Shown one piece after another: positions 16,763 through 24,041 of a DNA stretch of 64,000 nt. Both the position numbers and the translations under genes were made by a program. The notes under the pieces were generated by a model. The model made no database searches. It was not told the DNA's origin and was given only the letters and a program-made list of their open reading frames with translations. This DNA comes from an uncultured Lachnospiraceae bacterium (GTDB lineage Bacteria; Bacillota; Clostridia; Lachnospirales; Lachnospiraceae). Each line of letters starts with the position of its first letter. Position 1 is the stretch's first letter. Where the stretch lies: positions 111,305-175,304 of the forward strand of contig CAJULP010000047.1 in the NCBI GenBank assembly GCA_910587295.1, given 5' to 3'.

Positions 16763-16948
16763 ATGGCTAAGTGTGATATTTGTGGTAAAGGCGTTCTATT
16801 TGGGAACAATGTAAGCCATTCTCATAGAAGATCAAACAGGATCTGGAAGTCTAACATCAAAAATGTTAAATGTAAAGTAAACGGAGCTTCTAAAAGAATG
16901 CATGTATGTACAAGCTGTTTAAGGTCCGGAAAAGTTGAGAGAGCTTAA
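16763..16948 (+). CDS. rpmB: 50S ribosomal protein L28 (zinc-binding type)
   Basis: A 61-residue protein with L28 sequence MAKCDICGKG and SHSHRRSNRIWKSN, and a second cysteine pair in HVCTSCLRSGKV. Both CxxC pairs are kept, so this is the zinc-ribbon (C+) form. It belongs to the large ribosomal subunit. The ATG at 16763 is selected because a strong GGAGGTG site lies seven bases upstream; an in-frame ATG six codons earlier would include this site. The gene is monocistronic, flanked by its own promoter and terminator, and it diverges from the Asp23 gene. Confidence 0.97.
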   Translation: MAKCDICGKGVLFGNNVSHSHRRSNRIWKSNIKNVKCKVNGASKRMHVCTSCLRSGKVERA

Positions 16949-16960
16949 TACGCACATAAT

Positions 16961-16990
16961 AAAAGCTGGCCGTCATCGGTCAGCTTTTTT
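16961..16990 (+). terminator. Rho-independent terminator of rpmB
   Basis: AGCTGGCC pairs with GGTCAGCT (one G-T pair) around a GTCATC-type loop and is followed by TTTTTT. Confidence 0.9.
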
Positions 16991-17024
16991 CTTTCCCGTG
17001 CAATGTATTTGACCAGAAAGAATG

Positions 17025-17054
17025 TTGCAACAAATATAAAAACCGGCATATAAT
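17025..17054 (+). promoter_or_regulatory. Promoter of the 47-residue membrane peptide gene
   Basis: TTGCAA (17025-17030), 18-base spacer, perfect TATAAT (17049-17054), about 30 bases before the start codon. Confidence 0.65.
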
Positions 17055-17085
17055 AGAGTAAGAGGCACAAGCGGGTGATATACAC

Positions 17086-17229
17086 ATGAAAAAATTAATC
17101 GGTTTTATTGCATTTTGGATTGCGGTAGGAATGCTGCTTATGCTTTTTCTTTCACGCCATTATCTGATTGGGTTGATCATCATAGCACTTCTGCTTTTGA
17201 TTGGTTATAACTGTTATTATTGTGATTAG
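17086..17229 (+). CDS. Small membrane peptide of 47 residues, function unknown
   Basis: The frame begins MKKLIGFIAFWIAVGMLLML, has a short polar SRH turn, a second hydrophobic helix (LIGLIIIALLLLIG) and ends NCYYCD. So it is a two-helix hairpin with a CxxC at the end. The gene has its own good promoter and a GCGGGTGA site eight bases before the ATG, which makes it more than a chance frame. I do not recognise a named family; the distal CYYC could bind a metal or form a disulfide. Confidence 0.65.
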   Translation: MKKLIGFIAFWIAVGMLLMLFLSRHYLIGLIIIALLLLIGYNCYYCD

Positions 17230-17242
17230 GGCTTTTCATTGT

Positions 17243-17757
17243 TTACATCTCATCTATGTAATAATCCAAAAGTCCGTATATCCAATCATGCAGATCAGAA
17301 AATTGAAAACCCAGCTTCTGCGCCCTGGCGGTATTGATACTATAATCTCTCATTCCATTATAAGGAGCCGTCTCCCCTGCCGGATTGATCTTTGCTTCTT
17401 TTCCGATCCTTTTTTCCACATAGTCAAGAATTTCTTTTAGGGAAATTGTGCCCGCACTGCTTCCGTTGATCGCTCTCATATTTTTCATGTCATTTCCCCT
17501 GTCCACAAGGAAAGCAAGAAATGCCCCCGCTTCGTCAGAACGGATAAAGCCCATCTGGCAATCCAGTTTTTGCCGCCATATGCCTGGCATAAGGCGCATT
17601 CCGCCTGCCTTTTCACCTTATCATAAGGAAAATCCGACCTGTTGCACCAGCTTAACCGCTCCGCCGCACCATCAAATTCCTCTTCTTTCGTATTGAAGTG
17701 CAGCGGCTGATACATAAAAAGGCTCCTTACCGTGTATGAAAAGCAGATATCAGCCAT
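17243..17757 (-). pseudogene. NAD-dependent epimerase/dehydratase pseudogene
   Basis: Two overlapping minus-strand frames carry consecutive parts of one extended-SDR protein. The upstream frame (to 17757) has YQPLHFNTKEEEFDG and FPYDKVKRQAECAL, the YxxxK region of the family. The other frame (to 17243) continues with QMGFIRSDEAGAFLAFL and LDYVEKRIGKEAKI, the C-terminal part. Between them at about 17600 the frame shifts, and the segment that normally joins the two (substrate loop) is missing. The NAD-binding N-terminal half is absent altogether. So this is a 5'-truncated, frameshifted remnant lying just downstream of the prenyltransferase-like gene. Confidence 0.75.
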
Positions 17758-17761
17758 TCAT

Positions 17762-18700
17762 TCAACAAAGAAAATCCATCTGAGTTCCCACCTCAAAATC
17801 CAGCCTGCCAAACTTCCTTAGTATGTCCAGATCCCGTATAATAAAACTACTGTTCCAATAATAGTTTCCGATCGTCTGTTCCGCCACACACCAGCGCCCG
17901 CCCTCCGGATGGGGATTTCTTTGTTCATATGCATCAAGCTCCTGATCGGAAGGGAACTGAAATTCATGTGTGTCAAGCAGCGAGTCAATGATGGTATCCA
18001 GATTCCTGTCCACAGTGCTTCTGCACCCCGGATAAAAACTGCTTTTAGGTGAACCGATAAAATATACCGGCAGCGGCAGCCATGACGGATATGTTTCAGC
18101 ATCATATGCTTTTATGTTCAATGCTTCCGGATCGTAATCGGGATACCCATGGAGAAGGACCTGTCCGCACTGTCTATACCGTTCTTTCAGCCCCTCCGCT
18201 CTGCTATAAAGGCGGCTGTCTTTCTCCCCATATCTGAGGATGAAGTCCGCAAGGCGCTTCGTCACGCCAATGTCGGCTTTGGCCGCCTTTTCGGAATCAA
18301 AATGAAACCACGGCATATGCGCAAAATCATTATTGCTTGGGATTCCCTGCATTCCCACCCAGCCGTCGTCTAATAAGTATGCCCCGGAGTCCAGGTATCC
18401 GATAATACCCGCAATGATTTCATTTTTAATGCCGCTTTCATGCCCCTCTGCCCCGTCCAGATAATCCAGCGCAATGCATACGGTATAAGGGGAGGAATTG
18501 GGATTCCAGTTGTTGCATTCAATGTTGTGCCCAAACCCTCCGTCCTTATTTTGGTAGCAGGACAAAACCGACAGGAAATCATCACAGCTGCCGTTTTCAA
18601 AAAGAAGTTTCCATTTCGTATAGTCAAGAGGTCTTGCATTGCGGAAAACAAGCCTCCTTAATCTCAAAAATTCAACAAAGGATATTTTTTTCAATTTCAT
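17762..18700 (-). CDS. Prenyltransferase/terpene-cyclase-like alpha-alpha barrel protein, function unknown
   Basis: A 312-residue soluble protein without signal peptide. It contains YQNKDGGFG (residues 49-57), the QxxDGGFG repeat motif found in squalene-hopene cyclases and protein prenyltransferase beta subunits, followed by SSPYTVCIALDYLD, which fits an alpha-alpha barrel helix. Later DDGWVGMQG and PEGGRWCVAEQTIGNYYW also resemble barrel repeats. No DxDD cyclase motif is visible, so a true cyclase is unlikely. It starts 21 bases after the stop of the OmpA/MotB-like gene on the same strand, so it is probably the third gene of that operon; its role with the motor pair is unknown. Confidence 0.7.
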   Translation of the reverse strand: MKLKKISFVEFLRLRRLVFRNARPLDYTKWKLLFENGSCDDFLSVLSCYQNKDGGFGHNIECNNWNPNSSPYTVCIALDYLDGAEGHESGIKNEIIAGIIGYLDSGAYLLDDGWVGMQGIPSNNDFAHMPWFHFDSEKAAKADIGVTKRLADFILRYGEKDSRLYSRAEGLKERYRQCGQVLLHGYPDYDPEALNIKAYDAETYPSWLPLPVYFIGSPKSSFYPGCRSTVDRNLDTIIDSLLDTHEFQFPSDQELDAYEQRNPHPEGGRWCVAEQTIGNYYWNSSFIIRDLDILRKFGRLDFEVGTQMDFLC

Positions 18701-18721
18701 TACCTCAACGATATAACATTG

Positions 18722-19624
18722 TTACCCCTGCTCCAAGATTCCTGCGATCTTTTCAATCATTTCGTCCTCTTTTAACCTGAATTTAATCTCCACCCTTCTG
18801 GAAGACGGCATATCAACCTCTTGCGTTGATTCCCCCCAAGCATCCTTTTGATAGACCGGATTGCTCCACGATTTTCCATTGACGGTAAGAAGTTTTTGCA
18901 ATTGCTCGATCTTTGTCTCGTCAAGTCCGTTTTTCTTGTTCAGGCAAAAATCCGCCACCGCATTGGCACGCTCATAGGACAGCTCCATGTTGCTTTGGTA
19001 ACTGCCGTCCGTATCCGTATGCCCTTCAATGATGATCTCGGCTATATAATCCCTAAACTGATCCGCAAGCAATACATCCAGATACATAGGGATAATATTT
19101 TTTAATGTTTCCCTGCTGTCTGTGGTAAGGGAAGCGCTGTTATAACGGAAAAGCACATCGGAAGAAAAGGTGATAGAACCTGTCTGGGCATCCACTTTCA
19201 TTGCGGAATTGCTGAAAGCCGACTGCAGCGCACCGATGATATCCGTGCGGATCCCCACAATATCCTGCAATTCCTTTTTCGTCACCGTCAATTCCTCCCT
19301 GGCATTTTCTATCTCCAGATAAGCCCTGTTCAGTTCTTCCTGGGTCAGAGCCGCCTGTTCGTAAGCCTGCTGCAGCTCCGCTAAGGAAGACGCAAGCTCC
19401 TCATTCGACAGTTCCAGGTCCTTGATCGTTGCGTCCAACTCACTTTGTGCCGAATCAAGTTCCAGTCTCGTCTGTTCCAGGTCATTTGTTTTTTGCCTGT
19501 ATATGGCCAGGGTTATTGCAATCATCAAAATGAAAATCAAAAGAAGCGCGGCCAGCATATCCGAATAGGACTGCCAATAGCTATGCTCCCTAAACGCTTC
19601 CCTGTTCCGGCGTCTATTTCTCAT
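18722..19624 (-). CDS. OmpA/MotB-type protein, ZorB-like stator partner
   Basis: A 300-residue protein with a short cytoplasmic N-terminus rich in arginine, one membrane helix (about 22-45), a long coiled-coil (about 45-115) and an OmpA-like peptidoglycan-binding domain (about 150-290). An aspartate at position 22 at the start of the helix (SYSDMLAALLLIFIL) matches the proton-carrying aspartate of MotB and ZorB. The OmpA domain keeps IIIEGHTDTDG and the SYERANAVADF segment. The architecture matches ZorB of Zorya systems and MotB. It overlaps the upstream MotA/TolQ-like gene by 11 bases, so the two are made together. No flagellar genes are in the window. Confidence 0.85.
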   Translation of the reverse strand: MRNRRRNREAFREHSYWQSYSDMLAALLLIFILMIAITLAIYRQKTNDLEQTRLELDSAQSELDATIKDLELSNEELASSLAELQQAYEQAALTQEELNRAYLEIENAREELTVTKKELQDIVGIRTDIIGALQSAFSNSAMKVDAQTGSITFSSDVLFRYNSASLTTDSRETLKNIIPMYLDVLLADQFRDYIAEIIIEGHTDTDGSYQSNMELSYERANAVADFCLNKKNGLDETKIEQLQKLLTVNGKSWSNPVYQKDAWGESTQEVDMPSSRRVEIKFRLKEDEMIEKIAGILEQG

Positions 19625-20786
19625 ATAAATTCCTCATCTGTCCAAATGTGTAGATCTGGCTGTTAATCTCATCGCTCATGTCAGCACATGTATCCGCCAG
19701 CATTTTCTTCTGTTCCTCGAGCTGCCCTGCAAAGATCTCCTGCCTTTCCATAACCCGGGCAAGAGCCTCCTGCACGTTTCGGTTTACCTCCACCAATGCG
19801 GTAACCGCTTCTATCATTTCCGCAGCATCAGCCGCACTGGCGCGCTGGGATTCCCCCGCACTTTTTAAAACAGCTCCCAGTTTCTTAAAGTCCGTATCCA
19901 AAGCGGACTGCATCTGTGTGGTAAATTGATCCACGATACGTTCCATTCCCACCGTCTGTTCCCTTGCATTGCCTTTCATGATTTCCAGCATCTGCTTTAG
20001 GGTGCCCGCCATACCTGCCTGATAAACAAGCATCGTTGCCGTATTTTCATCATCACTTACGCCGGCCGGCTGCACCGTCTGCCGGAACACACTTAAAAAT
20101 TCATCCAGCACCTCATAGGCATCTGACATAACGCTCCGGTAAACAACATTGAACACCAGTGAGAACAGGATGCCATACACCGAAGTATGAAAAGCCACTT
20201 TCATGCCGGAAAGCAGTGATCCCACATTGTCGGAAATCGTAAAAATATCGTTTCCGCTAAATGCGCCCATCCCCATAGACAGCCCCAGGAACGTTCCCAA
20301 AATCCCCAGACCCGTAAGAGTTCCGGAAACACCGGAATTGAAAAAGTTCATGCCTGCCCTGTCTAAAAGATCCTCATTGATATATTCCCCCAGATCACAG
20401 GATGGACTGGCCCCCCGCCTGGACTTGGTACCTTTTGCCTGCATACGATACTTATTGAACGCATCCTGCAGTTCGATTTCCTCAAAAACTTTAGCTTTAT
20501 CCTTATATTCCGACCAGAGATTCTTTCCGTTTGCCTCTTTATATTCCTTCTGAAGGCGAAACATAACATCTTCCAGTTCATAAGTGATCCTGTTAAGCCT
20601 GCCAAAGCCAATGGAAGCTATCACAAAAAGAATCCCAATGATCACAAGGAATACAATATTGATGACCAGATTCGTATAAGAACTTTGTTCCCCTGTAAAT
20701 ACCCCGTTCAGATACAGCACAAAAAACACAACAATGATATACAAAAAATACAGTACATAATATAGCTTACTTTTCACCCGAATCAC
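19614..20786 (-). CDS. MotA/TolQ/ExbB-type proton channel protein, ZorA-like
   Basis: A 390-residue protein with two N-terminal membrane helices (about 9-29 and 39-60), a cytoplasmic segment, and two more helices in the MotA/TolQ/ExbB core (about 155-175 and 198-218) with the motif GILGTFLGLSMGMGAF. A long helical cytoplasmic tail (about 225-390) follows. This order, with an extended tail, is that of ZorA; it is shorter than most ZorA proteins. The start is GTG at 20786 with AAGGA upstream. The partner OmpA-type gene overlaps its 3' end. Hence a peptidoglycan-anchored, ion-driven stator is inferred. Confidence 0.83.
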   Translation of the reverse strand: MIRVKSKLYYVLYFLYIIVVFFVLYLNGVFTGEQSSYTNLVINIVFLVIIGILFVIASIGFGRLNRITYELEDVMFRLQKEYKEANGKNLWSEYKDKAKVFEEIELQDAFNKYRMQAKGTKSRRGASPSCDLGEYINEDLLDRAGMNFFNSGVSGTLTGLGILGTFLGLSMGMGAFSGNDIFTISDNVGSLLSGMKVAFHTSVYGILFSLVFNVVYRSVMSDAYEVLDEFLSVFRQTVQPAGVSDDENTATMLVYQAGMAGTLKQMLEIMKGNAREQTVGMERIVDQFTTQMQSALDTDFKKLGAVLKSAGESQRASAADAAEMIEAVTALVEVNRNVQEALARVMERQEIFAGQLEEQKKMLADTCADMSDEINSQIYTFGQMRNLYEK

Positions 20787-20830
20787 CGTCCTTTTCCTTA
20801 GTTACTATCCTATTTTCAGCGTATACGATA

Positions 20831-20871
20831 AGAGAAAGGGTTCATCCCCTGCTGTGATGAACCCCGTCTCT
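20831..20871. other. Stem-loop between gerW-like and ZorA-like genes
   Basis: GGGTTCATC (20838-20846) pairs with GATGAACCC (20856-20864), and the flanking AGAGA/TCTCT can extend the stem across a 2-base bulge on each side. No T-run follows on either strand, so it may be a weak terminator or a processing signal in the gap between the gerW unit and the ZorAB-like unit. Confidence 0.55.
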
Positions 20872-20902
20872 TCCACCCGAACCAACGCACCTGATCATTG
20901 AT

Positions 20903-21289
20903 TTATTCTTCCGGAAATGCAATATCCACCGCATCATCGTCATTTATCATTTCTTCCTTGGGCGCTGTAAATTTATCCACAATGTCAGGGATCATATCCA
21001 GTACCTTGGTCACGGTATCCTGATTTTTAATATTGACAAGCTTGGTGCTTCCGTTTTTGATCACCAGGACCGCACTTGGGGTCAGCTTACCACTGAACCC
21101 GCCGGCGCCACCGTTTTTCTTATCCCCTACCGTTGCCCCGGCCCCTACGCCAAAGGTCACATCCACAAGCGGTAAGATGATGGTATCACCAATCTTGGTC
21201 GCCTCTCCTACTACAGTCTTTGTAGAAAGGACGGTGTTCATCCCCTTCATCAATGATTCGATCACTCCTGTAAAATTGTTTTCTGCCAT
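20903..21289 (-). CDS. GerW family sporulation protein (YtfJ-like)
   Basis: A 128-residue protein with the GerW/YtfJ pattern: FTGVIESLMKGMNTVLSTKTV at the start (two parts), GDTIILPLVDVTFGVGAG, a glycine-rich GGAGGFSGKLTPSAVLVI and a C-terminal acidic tail. GerW proteins are expressed in the forespore and affect germination in Bacillus. The ATG overlaps the stop of the upstream DUF2953 gene as TAATG, so translation is coupled; the DUF2953-GerW pairing is common in spore formers. Confidence 0.9.
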   Translation of the reverse strand: MAENNFTGVIESLMKGMNTVLSTKTVVGEATKIGDTIILPLVDVTFGVGAGATVGDKKNGGAGGFSGKLTPSAVLVIKNGSTKLVNIKNQDTVTKVLDMIPDIVDKFTAPKEEMINDDDAVDIAFPEE

Positions 21290-22227
21290 TACGCTGCCTC
21301 CCTTTTAAACATTTTTAAAATATGTCGTAAATCCTTATTAAAATAAATGATCCAAGCTGCCTTTAACAAATGAAATACCGCGGCCTTTCCTTTCACCTGG
21401 ATCTCTCCGGCGATCACCTTACGTTCAAAGTCCGGTGTTACCACAATCTGGCTTCCTAAAAACGGGTACAAAATACCATAAACCGCAAATACCTGTCCTG
21501 TGCCTGCCGGGTCACCGGTTCCGATCAACACACTTCCCTTTATCTTCCTGGGTCTTATTGAACGCAGCAATTCCCATATCTGATACTTACAGACACCAAA
21601 TGCCTGACCGAAAGCGTCACTTTTTAGAATAGAAAGATAATATTGGATATTATTTACAATATGTTTTATCTTATCACATATCTGCGCGATTGTGTACCGG
21701 ATATTTTTCAGTATGGAAAGAAGCTTTTGGATAAATCCCCTTAAAGAGGGGGCTTCCTTCGCTTCTTTTTTCTCCGTGGGATCATCCACCTTTACAGAGA
21801 TATCTTTTTCAGGCAAATCCCCGTCTGATTTATGAGCTGTTTCCTTTTTAGGGATTGTCTCCTCCTTAGCGGGTGGTGGAGGATCTTCATCTGCCTTCCT
21901 GCCATGTTTCTTATCCGAAGATCTGGTGGATCCTGCTTTTTCTTCCGTATCCTTTTCTTTCCCAAAACAAAACACGTTAAAAAACAAAATCCTTACCCGC
22001 AGGTACGCCGCATCCGGATACTGAAAACGGATATTCAAAAGATGCAGCAGCCATGTGCCTCTGACCAGGCAGGTAAAGGGCCGCTCACCTTCTTCTGCTT
22101 TTTTTGCGTCCAGAGAATAGCGGACCGGAACAAACAAAACAAGCAATACCACAAATATGATAAGCCCAATCAGCACAAGTAAGGCCACACCGATTACCTT
22201 TAATATGGTCAATAGTACAGGAATCAT
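21289..22227 (-). CDS. DUF2953 domain membrane protein
   Basis: A 312-residue protein: an N-terminal membrane helix (VALLVLIGLIIFVVLLVLF) then PVRYSLDAKKAEEGE, a charged lysine/glutamate-rich low-complexity middle (about 100-170), and a C-terminal DUF2953 part with RSIRPRKIKGSVLIGTGDPAGTGQ and PDFERKVIAGEIQVKGKAAV. The function is unknown; in Bacillus the homologue YtfI is next to ytfJ (gerW). Its last base and stop overlap the gerW-like start. The upstream small gene is only two bases away. Confidence 0.85.
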   Translation of the reverse strand: MIPVLLTILKVIGVALLVLIGLIIFVVLLVLFVPVRYSLDAKKAEEGERPFTCLVRGTWLLHLLNIRFQYPDAAYLRVRILFFNVFCFGKEKDTEEKAGSTRSSDKKHGRKADEDPPPPAKEETIPKKETAHKSDGDLPEKDISVKVDDPTEKKEAKEAPSLRGFIQKLLSILKNIRYTIAQICDKIKHIVNNIQYYLSILKSDAFGQAFGVCKYQIWELLRSIRPRKIKGSVLIGTGDPAGTGQVFAVYGILYPFLGSQIVVTPDFERKVIAGEIQVKGKAAVFHLLKAAWIIYFNKDLRHILKMFKREAA

Positions 22228-22229
22228 AA

Positions 22230-22553
22230 TTATACCTCTTGCTGTTTTCCGGCTTTGTATTTCAAATAGCCTTTCAGGTTACAGGAACCGGTATGCGCAA
22301 GGCATTCCTGCGTGATCTGCATGATCACATTGATCCCCTCGTCGTAATTGGATGCGATTCCCACAACGATCGGTGGATGGTAACGGAAATACCGCTGCTT
22401 TAAATAAGCGCTGTTAAACAGCTCAAGCTGGTCCTGCCCCTGGGCAATCGTGATGACATAGGCCGACACCCCGGCGTGGTGTTTTAATTTCCACTTTATT
22501 TTTGAAACATTTTTAATAGTATCGCCAACATATAAATATTTATAAAATTTCAT
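22230..22553 (-). CDS. Conserved hypothetical protein, 107 residues
   Basis: A small soluble basic protein: MKFYKYLYVGDTIKNVSKI, then YVITIAQGQDQLELFN and HPPIVVGIASNYDEGINVI. No known domain is recognised. It lies in the middle of a same-strand cell-envelope set (PBP, this gene, DUF2953, gerW) with 2 bases to the next start, so it should be co-translated with DUF2953. Confidence 0.7.
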   Translation of the reverse strand: MKFYKYLYVGDTIKNVSKIKWKLKHHAGVSAYVITIAQGQDQLELFNSAYLKQRYFRYHPPIVVGIASNYDEGINVIMQITQECLAHTGSCNLKGYLKYKAGKQQEV

Positions 22554-22595
22554 GACAATTATTCCTCATTACATCCAAGACCGCCAGACTTGCGT

Positions 22596-24041
22596 TTATT
22601 GTACCATATCTTCAAAATAAGCGTCAAACAGTCTTTTGGCAATAGGCACTGCGTAATCACCTCCTGCTCCTGCCCCTTCAATGATGATGGTCACGCAGAT
22701 CTTAGGATCCTCTACCGGGGCAAAACCGGTAAACCAGGCATGACTGTCGCCTTTTACCGTACCGTACTCGGCAGATCCGGTCTTTCCGGCTGCCGTATAA
22801 GAAAGCCCCTTTAACCTGCTTGCGGTTCCCTCCTCCACCACATCGGCCATCAGCTCTTTTAGGATACCGGCCTCTTTTGGATCGATCAGCTTCCCGTAAG
22901 AAGATGCGGAAAATTCTTTGACCTTGCTGCCGGAACTGCTTTGCACATGATCGACCACATAAGGTTTCATCAAGATTCCCTGGTTGGCAATGGCACAGGT
23001 GATCATATTTAGATGCAGCGGGGTTATGGATGTGGTTCCCTGCCCGATGGAGACCTGCATCATGTCGGATTCAGAGGTTTCTTCGTTCACATCTATCCTG
23101 CTCACCCCGGAAAGGAAGGATACCGGAAGCTCCTGGTTAAACAAAAGTGAATCCAACGTGTTTGCAAAATCACTTTTATCAAGGGATAACCCGATATTGG
23201 CAAATGAGGTATTACAGGATTTGGCAAAAGATCTGGTAAATCCTACACTGCCATGGACAGACCCGTGATAGCACCCGATCCGGTCCTCCCCTCTTTTTAT
23301 GGAGCCGTTACACTGATACTGATAGCCGGTGTAAGTATCCGGATTTTCTTTCATGTATTCCAGCGCCGTTATGATCTTAAAGGTGGAGCCGGGCGGATAA
23401 AGCCCCTGGGTCACACGGTTTAATAACACGCTGCTGTCCTCGTCTTTAACCAAATCATCCCAGATCGTTTCAATCTGTGACGGGTCAAAGTCCGGCTTGG
23501 ACACCATGGCAAGAATTTTTCCGGTAGAAGGCTCCGTTACAATGATCGCACCATCATAAACCCCAAGCGCCGTGGAAGCAACCTGCTGCAATTCCACATT
23601 TAATGTGGTGTACACATCATCCCCCGGATATTTTTTTCCGCCGATATCAAGGGCAGCCTTTTCAGAAAGGGGGGCATTGCTATTGATCAGATAATAATTT
23701 GCCTGGGCTTCCACACCCAATCTCCCATTGCTGGCATACCCCACCACATGGGAAAATAAATTCCCATAAGGATACTCCCTTACGTCATTGCCTTCCGCAT
23801 CCGTTACCGTCCTTGCCAGAACATCCCCATCCGCGGAATAGATACTTCCCCGCTGATTCTGGGCCAGGAGCATTTTCTGCCTGCCGTTATAGCTGTTATT
23901 GATAAGCTCCTGTTTATGGGTAACCGAGTAGTGGGCGATATAAAAAGTCATTGCGGCAAACAGCAGTACAAAGGCCCATGTTACACACATTATTTCCCGG
24001 TTCTTTTTCCTTTGTGTCGTTTTACGGTTCTTCATCATCAT
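22596..24041 (-). CDS. Class B penicillin-binding protein (PBP2/PbpA-like)
   Basis: A 481-residue peptidoglycan transpeptidase with a single N-terminal membrane helix (about 18-40), a dimerisation/pedestal region (RGSIYSADGDVLA) and a transpeptidase domain. The active-site motifs are GSTFK with S219, SCN (275-277) and KTG (420-422). It crosslinks peptidoglycan outside the cell. It overlaps the upstream rodA/ftsW-like gene by 20 bases, so the SEDS-PBP pair is coupled. Two adjacent ATG codons can serve as start. This pair could drive elongation or spore-wall synthesis; the sequence does not decide. Confidence 0.95.
   Translation of the reverse strand: MMMKNRKTTQRKKNREIMCVTWAFVLLFAAMTFYIAHYSVTHKQELINNSYNGRQKMLLAQNQRGSIYSADGDVLARTVTDAEGNDVREYPYGNLFSHVVGYASNGRLGVEAQANYYLINSNAPLSEKAALDIGGKKYPGDDVYTTLNVELQQVASTALGVYDGAIIVTEPSTGKILAMVSKPDFDPSQIETIWDDLVKDEDSSVLLNRVTQGLYPPGSTFKIITALEYMKENPDTYTGYQYQCNGSIKRGEDRIGCYHGSVHGSVGFTRSFAKSCNTSFANIGLSLDKSDFANTLDSLLFNQELPVSFLSGVSRIDVNEETSESDMMQVSIGQGTTSITPLHLNMITCAIANQGILMKPYVVDHVQSSSGSKVKEFSASSYGKLIDPKEAGILKELMADVVEEGTASRLKGLSYTAAGKTGSAEYGTVKGDSHAWFTGFAPVEDPKICVTIIIEGAGAGGDYAVPIAKRLFDAYFEDMVQ

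Noticed and set aside
17762..20786. Complete Zorya defence system
   Set aside because: Only ZorA- and ZorB-like proteins are visible. No ZorC, ZorD helicase or ZorE nuclease-like protein is found in the neighbourhood, so a standard Zorya system is not claimed.
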